From positions 84,916 to 148,915 of the forward strand of contig NZ_JODS01000016.1 in the NCBI RefSeq assembly GCF_000718025.1: a stretch of DNA of 64,000 nucleotides. The letters are read 5' to 3'. Positions 24,995-33,812 of the stretch are shown here, piece after piece. The notes beneath the pieces are model-generated. The model searched no databases. It saw nothing but the letters and a program-made list of their open reading frames with translations, and was not told the DNA's origin. This DNA comes from Kitasatospora purpeofusca. GTDB lineage: Bacteria > Actinomycetota > Actinomycetes > Streptomycetales > Streptomycetaceae. The position numbers were made by a program, and so were the translations under genes. Positions within the stretch are counted from its first letter, which is position 1. Every line of letters begins with the position of its first letter.

Positions 24995-25795
24995 ATGTCC
25001 AAGCAGGAGCGGTGGAGCAAGCTGCTCGAACTGCTCGCGGTCGACGGCAAGCTGGACGTCGACGAAGCGGCCGTTTCGGTGGCGGTGTCGCCGGCGACCA
25101 TCCGGCGCGACCTCGACGAGCTGGCGGAGCAGCGGCTGCTCGTCCGCACCCGCGGCGGGGCGATCGCGCACGGCGTCTCCTACGAACTCCCGATGCGCTA
25201 CAAGTCCTCGCGGCGGGTGTCGGACAAGCAGCGCATCGCGACCGCGGTGGCCGAGCTGCTGGGCGAGGGGGACGTCGTCGGGCTCAACGGCGGCACCACC
25301 ACCACGGAGGTGGCCCGGGCGCTGGTGCTCCGGGCCGGCGGCGGGCCCGCGGAGCGGGGCGAGGCGGCCTCCGGGCCGCTCTACACCATCGTCACCAACT
25401 CCCTGAACATCGCCGGTGAACTCGCGGTCCGCCCGCAGTTCAAGCTGGTGGTGACCGGTGGCGTGGCGCGGCCCCAGACCTACGAACTGGTCGGGCCGCT
25501 GACGGAGGGCGTGCTGAACCAGGTGGTCCTCGACGTCGCGGTCCTGGGTGTGGACGGCGTCGACCCGAGGCTCGGCGTGATGACGCACCACGAGGACGAG
25601 GCCGGCATCAGCCGGCTGCTCGCGGAGCGCGCCCGGAAGGTGGTCCTCGCGACGGACTCGTCCAAGATCGGCAGACGTGCCTTCGCCCGGATCTGCGGCC
25701 TGGACCGGATCGACGTGCTGGTCACGGACTCCGGCCTGGTCCCCGAGATGGCGGCGCGGTTCATCGAGGCCGGTATCGAGGTCATCGCGGTCTGA
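24995..25795 (+). CDS. DeoR-family transcriptional regulator (AgaR-like)
   Basis: 266 aa. N-terminal DeoR winged helix: RWSKLLELLAVDGKLDVDEAA, then VSPATIRRDLDELAEQRLLVRTRGGAI (residues 5-60). The C-terminal DeoR effector domain binds a phosphorylated sugar: GLNGGTTTTEVARAL, VTNSLNIAGEL, VLGVDGVD, and ATDSSKIGRRAFA near the end. ATG 24995 has GAAGAAGGG upstream; the open frame extends further but without coding character. Lying between the catabolic operon and the ABC importer, it most likely represses both and is released by a tagatose- or hexosamine-phosphate. A strong terminator follows. Confidence 0.9.
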   Translation: MSKQERWSKLLELLAVDGKLDVDEAAVSVAVSPATIRRDLDELAEQRLLVRTRGGAIAHGVSYELPMRYKSSRRVSDKQRIATAVAELLGEGDVVGLNGGTTTTEVARALVLRAGGGPAERGEAASGPLYTIVTNSLNIAGELAVRPQFKLVVTGGVARPQTYELVGPLTEGVLNQVVLDVAVLGVDGVDPRLGVMTHHEDEAGISRLLAERARKVVLATDSSKIGRRAFARICGLDRIDVLVTDSGLVPEMAARFIEAGIEVIAV

Positions 25796-25846
25796 CCCTC
25801 CCGCACCACCCCCACGCCGCCATAACCAGGTGTACGAAGCACCCTC

Positions 25847-25883
25847 GCCCGGCGGGCTCCGCTCTCGCGGCAGCCCGCCGGGC
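25847..25883 (+). terminator. rho-independent-type terminator after the DeoR gene
   Basis: GCCCGGCGGGCT and AGCCCGCCGGGC form a perfect 12-bp stem followed by GTTTTCC, 50 bp after the stop. Confidence 0.9.
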
Positions 25884-26091
25884 GTTTTCCGTTCCGGTGC
25901 GGGCGGGAGGGCGGTGAGCCGAAGCGCGCCGGCCGCCCGGCGGCGCTGCCCGGCGGCGCCGGAACAGCGAACGCCCCTGTGCGGTGTGCTTCCTGTGCAT
26001 CTCCCGTGCTCGAGGCCTGTCGTGTTGGCATCGTTTGCGTAACGGGTCTGGCTCGGGGCCCGCCTCCTCGTGTTTACTTTGCCCACCACAG

Positions 26092-26109
26092 ATGCTCGTT
26101 CATGAGCGA
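26092..26109 (+). promoter_or_regulatory. candidate operator before the sugar ABC importer
   Basis: ATGCTCGTTCATGAGCGA contains inverted GCTC/GAGC arms and the TGCTCGT core also found in the SIS promoter (22693). It is 111 bp before the binding-protein start. The shared motif suggests a common regulator, probably the DeoR protein. Confidence 0.45.
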
Positions 26110-26219
26110 AACATGCTTGGATCTTCCACATGTATGCACGCTCCGAACTCTGCGGCAGTTTCCGGACCCCCACTGGGCCGCGTCGTCGAGACCGGCCGGG
26201 AGACAAGGCGGTACTGACG

Positions 26220-27488
26220 ATGAACAAGCGCTCTCTCGCAGCGGTCTCTGCCTGCGCCCTCGGGGCGCTCGCCCTCACCGCCTGCGGCAGTGGCGGCGGC
26301 AGCACGGCCTCCGCCGACAAGGACGTGACGCTGAAGCTGGTCGCCGCCGACTACGGCGACAAGGCCTCGAACAGCTCGGCGTCCTACTGGAAGGACGTGG
26401 CGGACCGGTTCACCGCCGCCAACCCGAAGATCAAGGTCGACGTCCAGGTGATCAACTGGAACGACATCGACTCGCAGGTCAAGACGATGATCCAGAGCGG
26501 CAATGTGCCCGACGTCCTGCAGACCGGCGGCTACGCCGACAAGGTCGCCGACAACCTCCTGTACCGGGCGGACGAGGTGCTGTCGGAGCCGACCCGGACC
26601 AACCTGATCGACAGCTTCGCCAAGGCCGGCGAGGTCGACGGCAAGCCCTACGGGATCCCGTTCGTCGCCTCGGCGCGGGCGTTCTTCTACAACAAGGCGC
26701 TCTTCGCCCAGGCGGGCATCACCGAGGCCCCCAAGAGCTGGGACGACGTCAAGGCCGCCGCCGAGAAGATCAAGGCGGCGGTGCCGGGCGTGACCCCCTA
26801 CGCGCTGCCGCTCGGCTCCGAGGAGGCCCAGGGCGAGTCGCTGATCTGGGAGCTCGGCAACGCCGGCGGTCTCACCGACCCCAAGGGCGCCTACACGCTC
26901 AACAGCCAGGCCAACATCGACGCGTTCACCTGGCTGAAGACGAACCTCGTCGCCCCCGGCCTGACCTACGCCAACCCCGCGACGACGGACCGCAAGACCG
27001 CCTTCGCGGACTTCGCGGCCGGCAAGGCCGCGATGCTCAACGGCCACCCCTCGCTGATCCAGATGTCCAAGGACGGCAAGGTCGACTACGGCGTCGCGCC
27101 GATCCCCGGGAAGGCCGGTGCGCTGAAGTCCACGCTCGGTGTCGCCGACTGGATGATGGCGTTCAAGGGCCCCGGCCACAAGGAGCAGGTCCGCGCGTTC
27201 CTCGACTTCGCGTACGCCAAGGAGAACACGCTCAAGTTCGACGAGCTCTACAACCTGATGCCCGTCACCGAGGACACCCTCAAGGACATGACCGGCAGCG
27301 GCAAGCACCCGGACCTCGAACCCTTCTTCGCGCTGCTGCCGAACGCGGCCTTCTACCCGCTCGGCGACACCGCCTGGGACGCCGTCTCCGCCGAGATCAA
27401 GAAGAGCGGCGGCACAGCCGTGAACGACCCGGCGAAGGTCCTGGGGGAGCTGCAGAAGAAGGCCGAGGCAGCGGTCTCCGACAAGTAG
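26220..27488 (+). CDS. sugar ABC transporter substrate-binding lipoprotein (family 1)
   Basis: 422 aa. A signal peptide with lipobox ALALTAC (Cys about 22) is followed by a Gly/Ser linker. The mature part is a family 1 extracellular solute-binding protein: PDVLQTGGYAD, GIPFVASARAFFYNKALFAQAGI, SWDDVKAAAEKIK, and KAAMLNGHP. It captures an oligosaccharide or sugar outside the membrane and delivers it to the two permeases encoded next (44-bp gap and an overlap). No ATPase is in the operon, as is usual in Streptomyces, where a shared MsiK-type ATPase serves several importers. Neighbouring catabolic genes suggest an amino-sugar ligand. Confidence 0.92.
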   Translation: MNKRSLAAVSACALGALALTACGSGGGSTASADKDVTLKLVAADYGDKASNSSASYWKDVADRFTAANPKIKVDVQVINWNDIDSQVKTMIQSGNVPDVLQTGGYADKVADNLLYRADEVLSEPTRTNLIDSFAKAGEVDGKPYGIPFVASARAFFYNKALFAQAGITEAPKSWDDVKAAAEKIKAAVPGVTPYALPLGSEEAQGESLIWELGNAGGLTDPKGAYTLNSQANIDAFTWLKTNLVAPGLTYANPATTDRKTAFADFAAGKAAMLNGHPSLIQMSKDGKVDYGVAPIPGKAGALKSTLGVADWMMAFKGPGHKEQVRAFLDFAYAKENTLKFDELYNLMPVTEDTLKDMTGSGKHPDLEPFFALLPNAAFYPLGDTAWDAVSAEIKKSGGTAVNDPAKVLGELQKKAEAAVSDK

Positions 27489-27531
27489 GCAGCCCGCGCA
27501 CCGCATTGTCACGGAAGGCAGGCACTCCCTC

Positions 27532-28500
27532 GTGTCCACCACTTCAACCACATCGGGCCCGGCCGGCAAGGGCAGCCCGCTCCGCAAGGACGGCTCGCTC
27601 CGCAAGGACGGCCCGGTCCGCAAGGACAGGGGCGGCCTGGCCCGGCTGGGACCGCTTCCCTGGATCGGGCCGGCCGTCCTGCTGATCGCCCTGGTCGTCC
27701 TCTGGCCGGTCTACGAGATGGTCCGCACCTCTTTCCTGAGGATCAGCAGCAGCGGATTCGTCCGGGGCTCGGCCGGGTTCGACAAGTACAAGCAGCTGTT
27801 CGCGGAACCGTCACTGCCCTCGGTCGTCCTGTCGACCGTGGTGTGGACCGTGGTCGTGGTCGGCGCGACCATGCTGGTCTCCCTGGCGCTGGCCCAGCTC
27901 TTCAACCAGAGGTTCCCCGGCCGGCGCCTCACCCGCTGGGCGCTCATCGCGCCCTGGGCCGCCTCGGTCGTGATGACCGCCATCGGCTTCAAGTGGATGC
28001 TCAACCAGACCGCGGGCGTCCTCAACACCCTCATGACCGACCTCGGTCTGATCGACAGCCCACGGGACTGGCTCGGCGACCCCGCGACGGCCTGGCCCTG
28101 GATGATGTTCGTCGCCGTCTTCGTCTCCCTGCCCTTCACCACCTACACCCTGCTGGCGGGGCTGCAGACCGTCCCCGGCGAGGTCTACGAGGCGGCCCGG
28201 GTGGACGGCGCCGGCCCCTGGCAGACGTATTTCCGGATCACCCTCCCGCTGCTGCGGCCGGCGTTCCTGGTCGGAGTGGTCATCAACCTGATCAACGTCT
28301 TCAACTCCTTCCCGATCATCTGGAGCATGACCCACGGCGGCCCGGACAGTGACACCGCCACCACCACCGTGTTCATGTACCAGCTCAAGAACTCGGACAT
28401 CGGGGAGTCCGCCGCGATGTCCGTGGTGAACTTCGCCCTCGTCGTCGTCATGGTCGTCGTCTTCCTCAAGGCCAGCCGCTGGAACCAGGAGGAGAACTGA
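27532..28500 (+). CDS. sugar ABC transporter permease (MalF-like)
   Basis: 322 aa. A basic N-terminus with RKDG repeats (RKDGSLRKDGPVRKD) precedes six membrane helices beginning WIGPAVLLIALVVLWPVY. The permease EAA loop EVYEAARVDGAGPWQTYFRITLPLLRP is intact; it docks to the ATPase. It forms the channel with the next gene product. The GTG start lies 44 nt after the binding-protein stop, and its own TGA overlaps the next ATG (TGATG). The RKDG repeat is unusual and looks like recent slippage. Confidence 0.92.
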   Translation: MSTTSTTSGPAGKGSPLRKDGSLRKDGPVRKDRGGLARLGPLPWIGPAVLLIALVVLWPVYEMVRTSFLRISSSGFVRGSAGFDKYKQLFAEPSLPSVVLSTVVWTVVVVGATMLVSLALAQLFNQRFPGRRLTRWALIAPWAASVVMTAIGFKWMLNQTAGVLNTLMTDLGLIDSPRDWLGDPATAWPWMMFVAVFVSLPFTTYTLLAGLQTVPGEVYEAARVDGAGPWQTYFRITLPLLRPAFLVGVVINLINVFNSFPIIWSMTHGGPDSDTATTTVFMYQLKNSDIGESAAMSVVNFALVVVMVVVFLKASRWNQEEN

Positions 28501-29423
28501 TGGCCCGCTCCACTCTCGCGCCGGCGGAGACCGCCCCGCCCGCCGTGACCGCCCGCACCGCGAAGACCGCCCGCACCACGAGGGCCGGCGCTCCGCGCTC
28601 CGCCCGAACGTTGCGCCCGCGCACCCTGCTGATCGCCGCTGCCGCCTGGCTGCTGGCGGCCGGATTCCTGCTGCCGTACGCCGAGATGGTGATCACCGCA
28701 CTGCGGCCGGCCGACGAACTGCGCGACGCCGGCTACCTGCCGTCCTCGTTCGAGTGGGCGAACTTCGTCGACGTGTGGCGCGAGTCCCACCTCGGCGACA
28801 ACCTCCGCGTCACCCTGCTCGTCGCCGCCGGGTCCACCCTGCTCGTGCTGCTGGTCGCCGTCCCCGCCGCGTACTACACCGCCCGGGTGCGGTTCCGCGG
28901 GCGCAAGCTGTTCCTGCTGCTGGTGCTCGTCACCCAGATGTTCCAGCCCACCTCGCTGCTGGTCGGCCTCTACCGCGAGTTCTACCAACTGGACATGCTG
29001 AACTCGGTGTGGACGCTGATCCTGTGCAACGCGGCCTTCAACCTGGCCTTCGCCATCTGGATCCTCACCGCCTACTTCGCCTCCATCCCGGTGGCCCTGG
29101 AGGAGTCCGCCATGATCGACGGACTGGGCAGGGGCGGAGCGCTGCTGCGGATCACCCTGCCGCTCGCGATGCCCGGGGTCGTCACCGCGATGATCTTCAC
29201 CTTCATCGCGGCCTGGAACGAGTTCGTGATGGGACTGACCCTGTCCACGGTCCCGGAGAACCAGCCGCTGACGGTGGGCATCAACAGCTTCATCGGCAAC
29301 TACACCGTCCAGTGGAACTTCCTGTTCGCCGGCTCGGTCATCGCCATCGTGCCGGTCGTCGTCCTCTTCGCACTGATCGAGCGCAAGGTCGTCTCCGGCC
29401 TCACCGCGGGATCCGTGAAGTAG
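28500..29423 (+). CDS. sugar ABC transporter permease (MalG-like)
   Basis: 307 aa with six membrane segments, starting with LLIAAAAWLLAAGFLLPYAEMV. The EAA motif is ALEESAMIDGLGRGGALLRITLPLAMPG, followed by AAWNEFVMGLTL and the C-terminal GLTAGSVK that is conserved in MalG-type permeases. Pairs with the preceding MalF-like protein; coupled by a TGATG overlap. It ends the operon at a 12-bp hairpin. Confidence 0.93.
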   Translation: MARSTLAPAETAPPAVTARTAKTARTTRAGAPRSARTLRPRTLLIAAAAWLLAAGFLLPYAEMVITALRPADELRDAGYLPSSFEWANFVDVWRESHLGDNLRVTLLVAAGSTLLVLLVAVPAAYYTARVRFRGRKLFLLLVLVTQMFQPTSLLVGLYREFYQLDMLNSVWTLILCNAAFNLAFAIWILTAYFASIPVALEESAMIDGLGRGGALLRITLPLAMPGVVTAMIFTFIAAWNEFVMGLTLSTVPENQPLTVGINSFIGNYTVQWNFLFAGSVIAIVPVVVLFALIERKVVSGLTAGSVK

Positions 29424-29444
29424 CCCCGGACCGCGCCCCCGAAC

Positions 29445-29476
29445 GCCCGTCCCCGGCCCCGAGCCCGGGGGCGGGC
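29445..29476 (+). terminator. hairpin terminator of the ABC importer operon
   Basis: GCCCGTCCCCGG and CCGGGGGCGGGC pair over 12 bp (one G-T) around an 8-nt loop, 21 bp after the permease stop. Confidence 0.8.
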
Positions 29477-29536
29477 CCTTCGGCATGCCCGGCCCACCGG
29501 GTACGGAAGCGGTCGAAGCTACGACCGGGTAGGCCT

Positions 29537-29892
29537 TGACGCCCGCGCGGCGCCCTGACACCTTCGTGGTTGAAGCTGTTAGAAAAGCTCACTCTTGGAG
29601 CATGTTCGAGCGCCATTCATGCCCTGTCGCACTGTCGGCTCGATGTACTGCTGCCACAGGACGAGCAGCCTGCAGCCCGACACCCGCTCCGCCGTGCAGA
29701 CCTGGACCGTCGACTGACAGTGATGATGTTCGTGGTGACCCGGATTTGTCGGCTCATCGGCTGCATCACCCCGCACGCGGCGGACGGGCGCTGTGACTTC
29801 ACAGGAGCCTGGCCAGAGGCCCCGTCACTGTCTTGTCCACCCGCCCGACCGGCGCGTGCCGCCCCCGGCTCGGACAAGCGGCAAGGACGGAC
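29537..29892. other. intergenic, lower-GC stretch, no gene recognised
   Basis: About 350 bp with noticeably less GC around 29565-29780 than the flanks. It adjoins two gene remnants and is probably part of the same recombined block, but I can match no family in it. Confidence 0.4.
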
Positions 29893-29985
29893 ATGACCGG
29901 CATGACGCACGACGGCCCGGACATCACCGGCGGAGTCGACACCCACGGCCCGACCCATCACGCGGCGGTGATCGACACCTCCGCG
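29893..29985 (+). pseudogene. IS110-family transposase N-terminal fragment
   Basis: Starting at ATG 29893 the frame gives ITGGVDTHGPTHHAAVID, the DEDD-type IS110 N-terminus with the first acidic residue in VDTH. The similarity stops after about 30 residues. The other ~350 residues of an IS110 transposase are absent and the fragment abuts an AAA-type regulator remnant on the opposite strand. Confidence 0.6.
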
Positions 29986-30146
29986 ACCGGCCGGGACTTG
30001 CCGATCCCGGCCTCGCCCTCGACCAGCACCACCGCCGGACGCACCCCGGACACCGTGCCCAGCAGCGCGCGCAACTCGGTGTCCCGCCCCGTGAAGGAGA
30101 AGCCCCGGGCGCCGTCGGGAGCCGTTCCACCACCGTGGTCGTCCAC
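29958..30146 (-). pseudogene. LAL/AAA-ATPase regulator N-terminal fragment
   Basis: From GTG 30146 the minus strand encodes FTGRDTELRALLGTVSG then VVLVEGEAGIGKSR, the FxGRxxEL and Walker A motifs of large LuxR-type (LAL/MalT-like) regulators. It stops at 29958, about 60 residues in, where about 900 would be expected. The break coincides with the IS110-like fragment, so insertion and deletion truncated a regulator gene here. Confidence 0.7.
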
Positions 30147-30238
30147 ACCGTGCTCCCATCGGATCCGCGGCCTCCACGACGGAGGGGACGGACTGCCGCG
30201 CTCCCGCCCGTCCACCCTGGTGCTGTGACCGAGAAGGT

Positions 30239-31069
30239 TCACCGGGTGTGTTCGGTGGCCGCGTTGCCGCGCTGCGCTTCGCGGTCGTTGCGCTGGGGCG
30301 GGTAGACGTACGGAGTCGTGGTGGTCAGGACGGCGAACCCGAGTCGTTGGAGAATGGGGCGGCTCTGGTCGGTTGCGTCGACCTGGAGGTAGCGGTAGCC
30401 GAGGTCGGCGGCGATCCGGGCGCGATGGGCGACCAGGGCCCGGTAGATCCCCCGGCCCCGCCAGGCGGTCACGGTGCCGCCGCCCCACAGGCCCGCGAAC
30501 TCCGTGCCCGGGTTCAGTTCCATCCGCGCCGAGCAGACGGGCAGGTCGCCGGCCATCGCGACGACCATGCTGACCGTGTCCGAGTCCTGGGTGAGTTGGG
30601 CGAGCAGCCGCTGCCGCAGACCGCCTCCGCTGGTGCCGAAGGCCTGCTCGTGGACGTCCACCACGAGATCCACTCCTGCGGGATCGGTCACCGGGAGCAG
30701 GCGGACGCCCTCGGGCAGCGCGATGTCGACGGGCAGATCCTGGATCCGCGCGACCATCACCGCTTCCTCGGGCTCGGCCGTGAACCCGGCCGAGCGCAGC
30801 CGCCTCCCGAGATCGCCGGGCCGGTCGTGGGCGTATGCCTTCCACTCGAACTCGCGCCCCAGCGTGCCGAAGTAGCGCACCTGCGCCGCGATCGCCGCAT
30901 CCGCCGTGGCATCGTCGAGGTCCGACCAGAGGACGCCGTTCCAGTCGTGATCCTCGCCGACCTGCCGCACGACGTCGCCGTCACGCTCGACGCGGGCTCC
31001 GGCAGCGTCGGGCCGCGCGTCGCGCCTCATCCGGCGGTCGAACAGGGCGAGCACTTCTTCGTGATCCAT
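30239..31069 (-). CDS. GNAT-family N-acetyltransferase
   Basis: 276 aa from ATG 31069. The C-terminal half is a GNAT domain: VVAMAGDLPVCSARMEL (beta strands), GGTVTAWRGRGIYRALVAHRARIAADLG containing the acetyl-CoA pyrophosphate loop (R/Q-x-x-G-x-G/A as RGRGIYR), and YLQVDATDQSRPILQRLGF. The N-terminal 120 residues are a variable region seen in mycothiol- or antibiotic-acetyltransferase-like proteins. The acceptor is unknown. It is a single gene between two remnants of mobile elements. Confidence 0.85.
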   Translation of the reverse strand: MDHEEVLALFDRRMRRDARPDAAGARVERDGDVVRQVGEDHDWNGVLWSDLDDATADAAIAAQVRYFGTLGREFEWKAYAHDRPGDLGRRLRSAGFTAEPEEAVMVARIQDLPVDIALPEGVRLLPVTDPAGVDLVVDVHEQAFGTSGGGLRQRLLAQLTQDSDTVSMVVAMAGDLPVCSARMELNPGTEFAGLWGGGTVTAWRGRGIYRALVAHRARIAADLGYRYLQVDATDQSRPILQRLGFAVLTTTTPYVYPPQRNDREAQRGNAATEHTR

Positions 31070-31207
31070 CCGCCCACTCCAGCACGAGGTGGGCGGCCCC
31101 GCCATTGAGTTTCCTCCTGTTCCCCGCAGACGTGACCGATCACGCGGCACGCGTCGGGAGACGGCCGCCCCGGCGGATGCCTTTCTCGCTGCGGCTGCGG
31201 ATCCGGA

Positions 31208-31558
31208 TCCGGATGGGATGCGGGCGCGTTCGCGACGCTGCACGGCCAAGACGTCGGGGTGTCGGGCGTTGGCGTTGCGCCAGCGCAGGTAGGCGTGCAG
31301 TTCGCGGGTCCGGACCGTCTTCTTGCCGTTGTGGGCGGAGAGGTTGTCCGGGCTCACGTAGACCGGGGCGCCGTCCCGGCGGGCGGCGCGGATCGCCTTG
31401 AGTGCGGTGCCCTTGCGACGCCGGATGCCGAGCGGGCCGAACCGGATGCCGAGCGGGCCGAACTCGTCGAACGCGAACGTGCGGTCCGGGAAGCGCTCCA
31501 GAACGTGCTCAGTGCGGTCGGGCTTGACGTCGTACTGGGGGTCGGTGCGCTCCTTCCG
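31208..31558 (-). pseudogene. IS630-family transposase remnant (C-terminal parts)
   Basis: The frame holds joined pieces of an IS630 transposase: FPDRTFAFDEFGPLGIR, then ALKAIRAARRDGAPVYV with DNLSAHNGKK, then ELHAYLRWRNANARHPDVLA. Between these the catalytic spacing is collapsed by deletions, so the DDE core is not intact. A 21-bp tandem duplication (31421-31441 and 31442-31462) repeats FGPLGIR. Related to the remnant at 15090-15480 but carrying the complementary C-terminal portion. Confidence 0.8.
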
Positions 31559-31953
31559 CGTCCCGGACGACGAAGTCCTCGTCGTCAGAGCCGAGTAGGC
31601 GGGGACGGCCTCCCGCCCACCGAGGGTCCGGGCAGGGGTCCGTGAGTCCGGGGGCCCTGACCGGCTCTGCCGTCGCTCCCCTTCCGAGCTGAACGTCTCG
31701 CGACCTCCAACCGGCTGATGGCCCGGCAGCGCCAACCCGGCGAACCTCTGCGGTCCAGCACTGGCCCTGCCCCGGCGAGGCAGCGGGGCTGGAAAGGAAA
31801 TCACGTCTCCCAGTATGTAGCAGCCCACTCCTCGATCGAACAGAACTCAACGAAAAGCAACGCCCGAACATGACGATGCGTGGTCGTACGTATGCCCCTG
31901 GTGGATGGTTCGGGTCCAATTGCCCCGCTTCGCCTGTCAATCGGTCAGAAGTC
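31559..31953. other. intergenic; AT-richer block before the galactanase
   Basis: No gene recognised. The segment from about 31805 to 31990 is clearly less GC-rich than its surroundings and leads into the promoter of the galactanase. Confidence 0.45.
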
Positions 31954-31982
31954 TTGACACAACCGAACAGCACTTTGAAACT
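31954..31982 (+). promoter_or_regulatory. candidate galactanase promoter
   Basis: TTGACA (31954-31959) and GAAACT (31977-31982) are spaced 17 bp apart. The start codon is about 230 bp downstream, implying a long leader, so another promoter may exist. Confidence 0.45.
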
Positions 31983-32216
31983 CTCCATCACCCCGATTGT
32001 TTGCGCGAACATCAGCGACGGACGCGCTGTCGCCGACGGTCGGTGCCACCCCACCCACGATGCGCCCGCGAGAGATCCCGGCCGCCGCCCGGCCCGGGCG
32101 GAGGCGTCGGCGCGGCCGCGCGGACCACCCGCACCGGCCGCGCGGATCGCGCACCGGCCGGACGGTCCGCCGCGCCACGACCGGCCCGCGGGCGCGTCGT
32201 CGAACGAAGGACGAGT

Positions 32217-33671
32217 GTGGACATGCTGCGTTTGAGAACGGCCGTCGGCGCTGCCGTGCTGGCCCTGTGCGCCTCCCTGTTCCAGGGCGCCGGACAGGCG
32301 GAGGCGGTCACCGTGACGGTCACCAACGGGACCCGGTTCGCGGACACCGCGGGCAACCCGCTGCACGCCCACGGCGGCGGTGTGATCAAGGTCGGTGCCT
32401 ACTACTACTGGTTCGGCGAGAACCGCAACGCCGACAACTCGTTCCGTTACGTCTCCGCGTACCGCTCGACCGACCTGAAGACCTGGGAGTTCCGCCGGCA
32501 CGTGCTGACGCAGGCGACCGACCCGGAGCTGGCCGGCGCGAACATCGAGCGCCCCAAGGTGATGTACAACGCCGCCACCGGACAGTTCGTCATGTGGATG
32601 CACAAGGAGGGCAGCGCCACCGACTACAGCGAGGCCCGGGCGGCCGTCGCGGTGTCCTCCACCGTCGACGGCGACTACAGCTGGCGCGGCAGCTTCCGCC
32701 CGCTCGGGGCGATGTCCCGGGACATCACCACCTACGTCGACGACGACGGCACCGGCTACATGGTCTCCGCCGCCAACGAGAACCGCGACCTGCACGTCTA
32801 CCGCCTCACCGCCGATTACACCGGCATCGACGCGCAGGTGCAGAGCCTGTGGAACGGCGAGTCCCGCGAGGCCCCGGCCCTGTTCAAGCGCAACGGCGTG
32901 TACTTCCTGCTGACCTCGGGCGCGAGCGGCTGGGCCCCCAACCAGCAGAAGTACGCGACCGCCGGCAGCATCACCGGCGCCTGGAGCGGACTGCGGGACG
33001 CCGGTGACGGCGTCACCTATGCCAGTCAGACCGCCTTCGTCCTGCCGGTGGCGGGCAGTCAGGGCACCAGTTACCTCTACATGGGCGACCGCTGGGGCAA
33101 TTCCACGGGCGGCACGGTCAACGACTCGCAGTACGTGTGGCTCCCGCTGGCCTTCCCCACCGACACCACCCTCACGCTGGGCTACTCGCCGCAGATCACC
33201 GTGAACGCCGCCGCCGGCCGGATCGCCCCGCTCAAGGCCACCTGGCAGCAACTGGTCGGCCGGCAGAGCGGCAAGTGCGTCGACGTCGGCGACTACTCCT
33301 TCGGCGAGTCGGCCCGGCTGCTCCAGTGGACCTGCGGCAACGGCGCCAACCAGAACTTCTTCCTGAAGAACCTCGGCACCGGCTACGTGCAGGTGATGGC
33401 CCGGCACAGCGGCAAGTGCCTGGACATCGAGGGCGGGTCGACCGCCGACGGGGCCCTCGCCGTGCAGGGGACCTGCGCCGATGTCCCGTCCCAGCAGTGG
33501 CAGGTCCAGCGGGTGGCCGACGGCTCCGGGAACGTCCGGCTGATCGCCCGGCACAGCGGCAAGTGCCTGGACGTCGTCAACCAGGCCACCACCGACGGCG
33601 CCGCCCTCGAACAGTGGGCCTGCAACAGCGGCACCAACCAGCAGTTCGGGCGGCGGACCGTCACGGTCTGA
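32217..33671 (+). CDS. secreted exo-beta-1,3-galactanase-like GH43 with CBM13
   Basis: About 484 aa. Start GTG 32217 (GAAGG 6 nt upstream) or ATG 32223. Signal peptide LRTAVGAAVLALCASLFQGAGQAEA. The GH43 five-bladed propeller, about 33-340, begins HAHGGGVIKVGAYYYWFGENRNAD, with NIERPKVMYN, RDITTYVDDDGTGYMV and ESREAPALFKRNGVYFLLTSG. This is the pattern of the GH43_24 exo-beta-1,3-galactanases known from Streptomyces, which strip galactose from the main chain of type II arabinogalactan. The C-terminal about 135 residues are a ricin-type CBM13 with three HSGKCLD/QSGKCVD repeats. The GH30 galactanase follows. Confidence 0.88.
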   Translation: MDMLRLRTAVGAAVLALCASLFQGAGQAEAVTVTVTNGTRFADTAGNPLHAHGGGVIKVGAYYYWFGENRNADNSFRYVSAYRSTDLKTWEFRRHVLTQATDPELAGANIERPKVMYNAATGQFVMWMHKEGSATDYSEARAAVAVSSTVDGDYSWRGSFRPLGAMSRDITTYVDDDGTGYMVSAANENRDLHVYRLTADYTGIDAQVQSLWNGESREAPALFKRNGVYFLLTSGASGWAPNQQKYATAGSITGAWSGLRDAGDGVTYASQTAFVLPVAGSQGTSYLYMGDRWGNSTGGTVNDSQYVWLPLAFPTDTTLTLGYSPQITVNAAAGRIAPLKATWQQLVGRQSGKCVDVGDYSFGESARLLQWTCGNGANQNFFLKNLGTGYVQVMARHSGKCLDIEGGSTADGALAVQGTCADVPSQQWQVQRVADGSGNVRLIARHSGKCLDVVNQATTDGAALEQWACNSGTNQQFGRRTVTV

Positions 33672-33744
33672 CCCCGGGCCCGGCCCCGCCCGCCCCACCG
33701 CCGGACGGGCACGGCCCCGCCCCACCCTCCTTCACGGCTCCCCG

Positions 33745-33781
33745 ACGGCACGCCCCTCCCCCCACCCGAGGGGCGTGCCGT
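33745..33781 (+). terminator. hairpin between the two galactanase genes
   Basis: ACGGCACGCCCCT and AGGGGCGTGCCGT pair perfectly over 13 bp with an 11-nt loop, 74 bp after the first stop. It may attenuate read-through into the GH30 gene. Confidence 0.8.
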
Positions 33782-33812
33782 TCGCCTGCCCGCTCCCGTC
33801 CCTGGAGGACCG

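Noticed and set aside
24138..25406. Plus-strand frame spanning the ROK gene start and DeoR gene
   Set aside because: Only its overlap with a different frame of real genes sustains it; no motif.
29958..30845. Minus-strand frame joining the LAL fragment with the region of the acetyltransferase
   Set aside because: The GNAT motifs lie in a different frame; the long frame is accidental.
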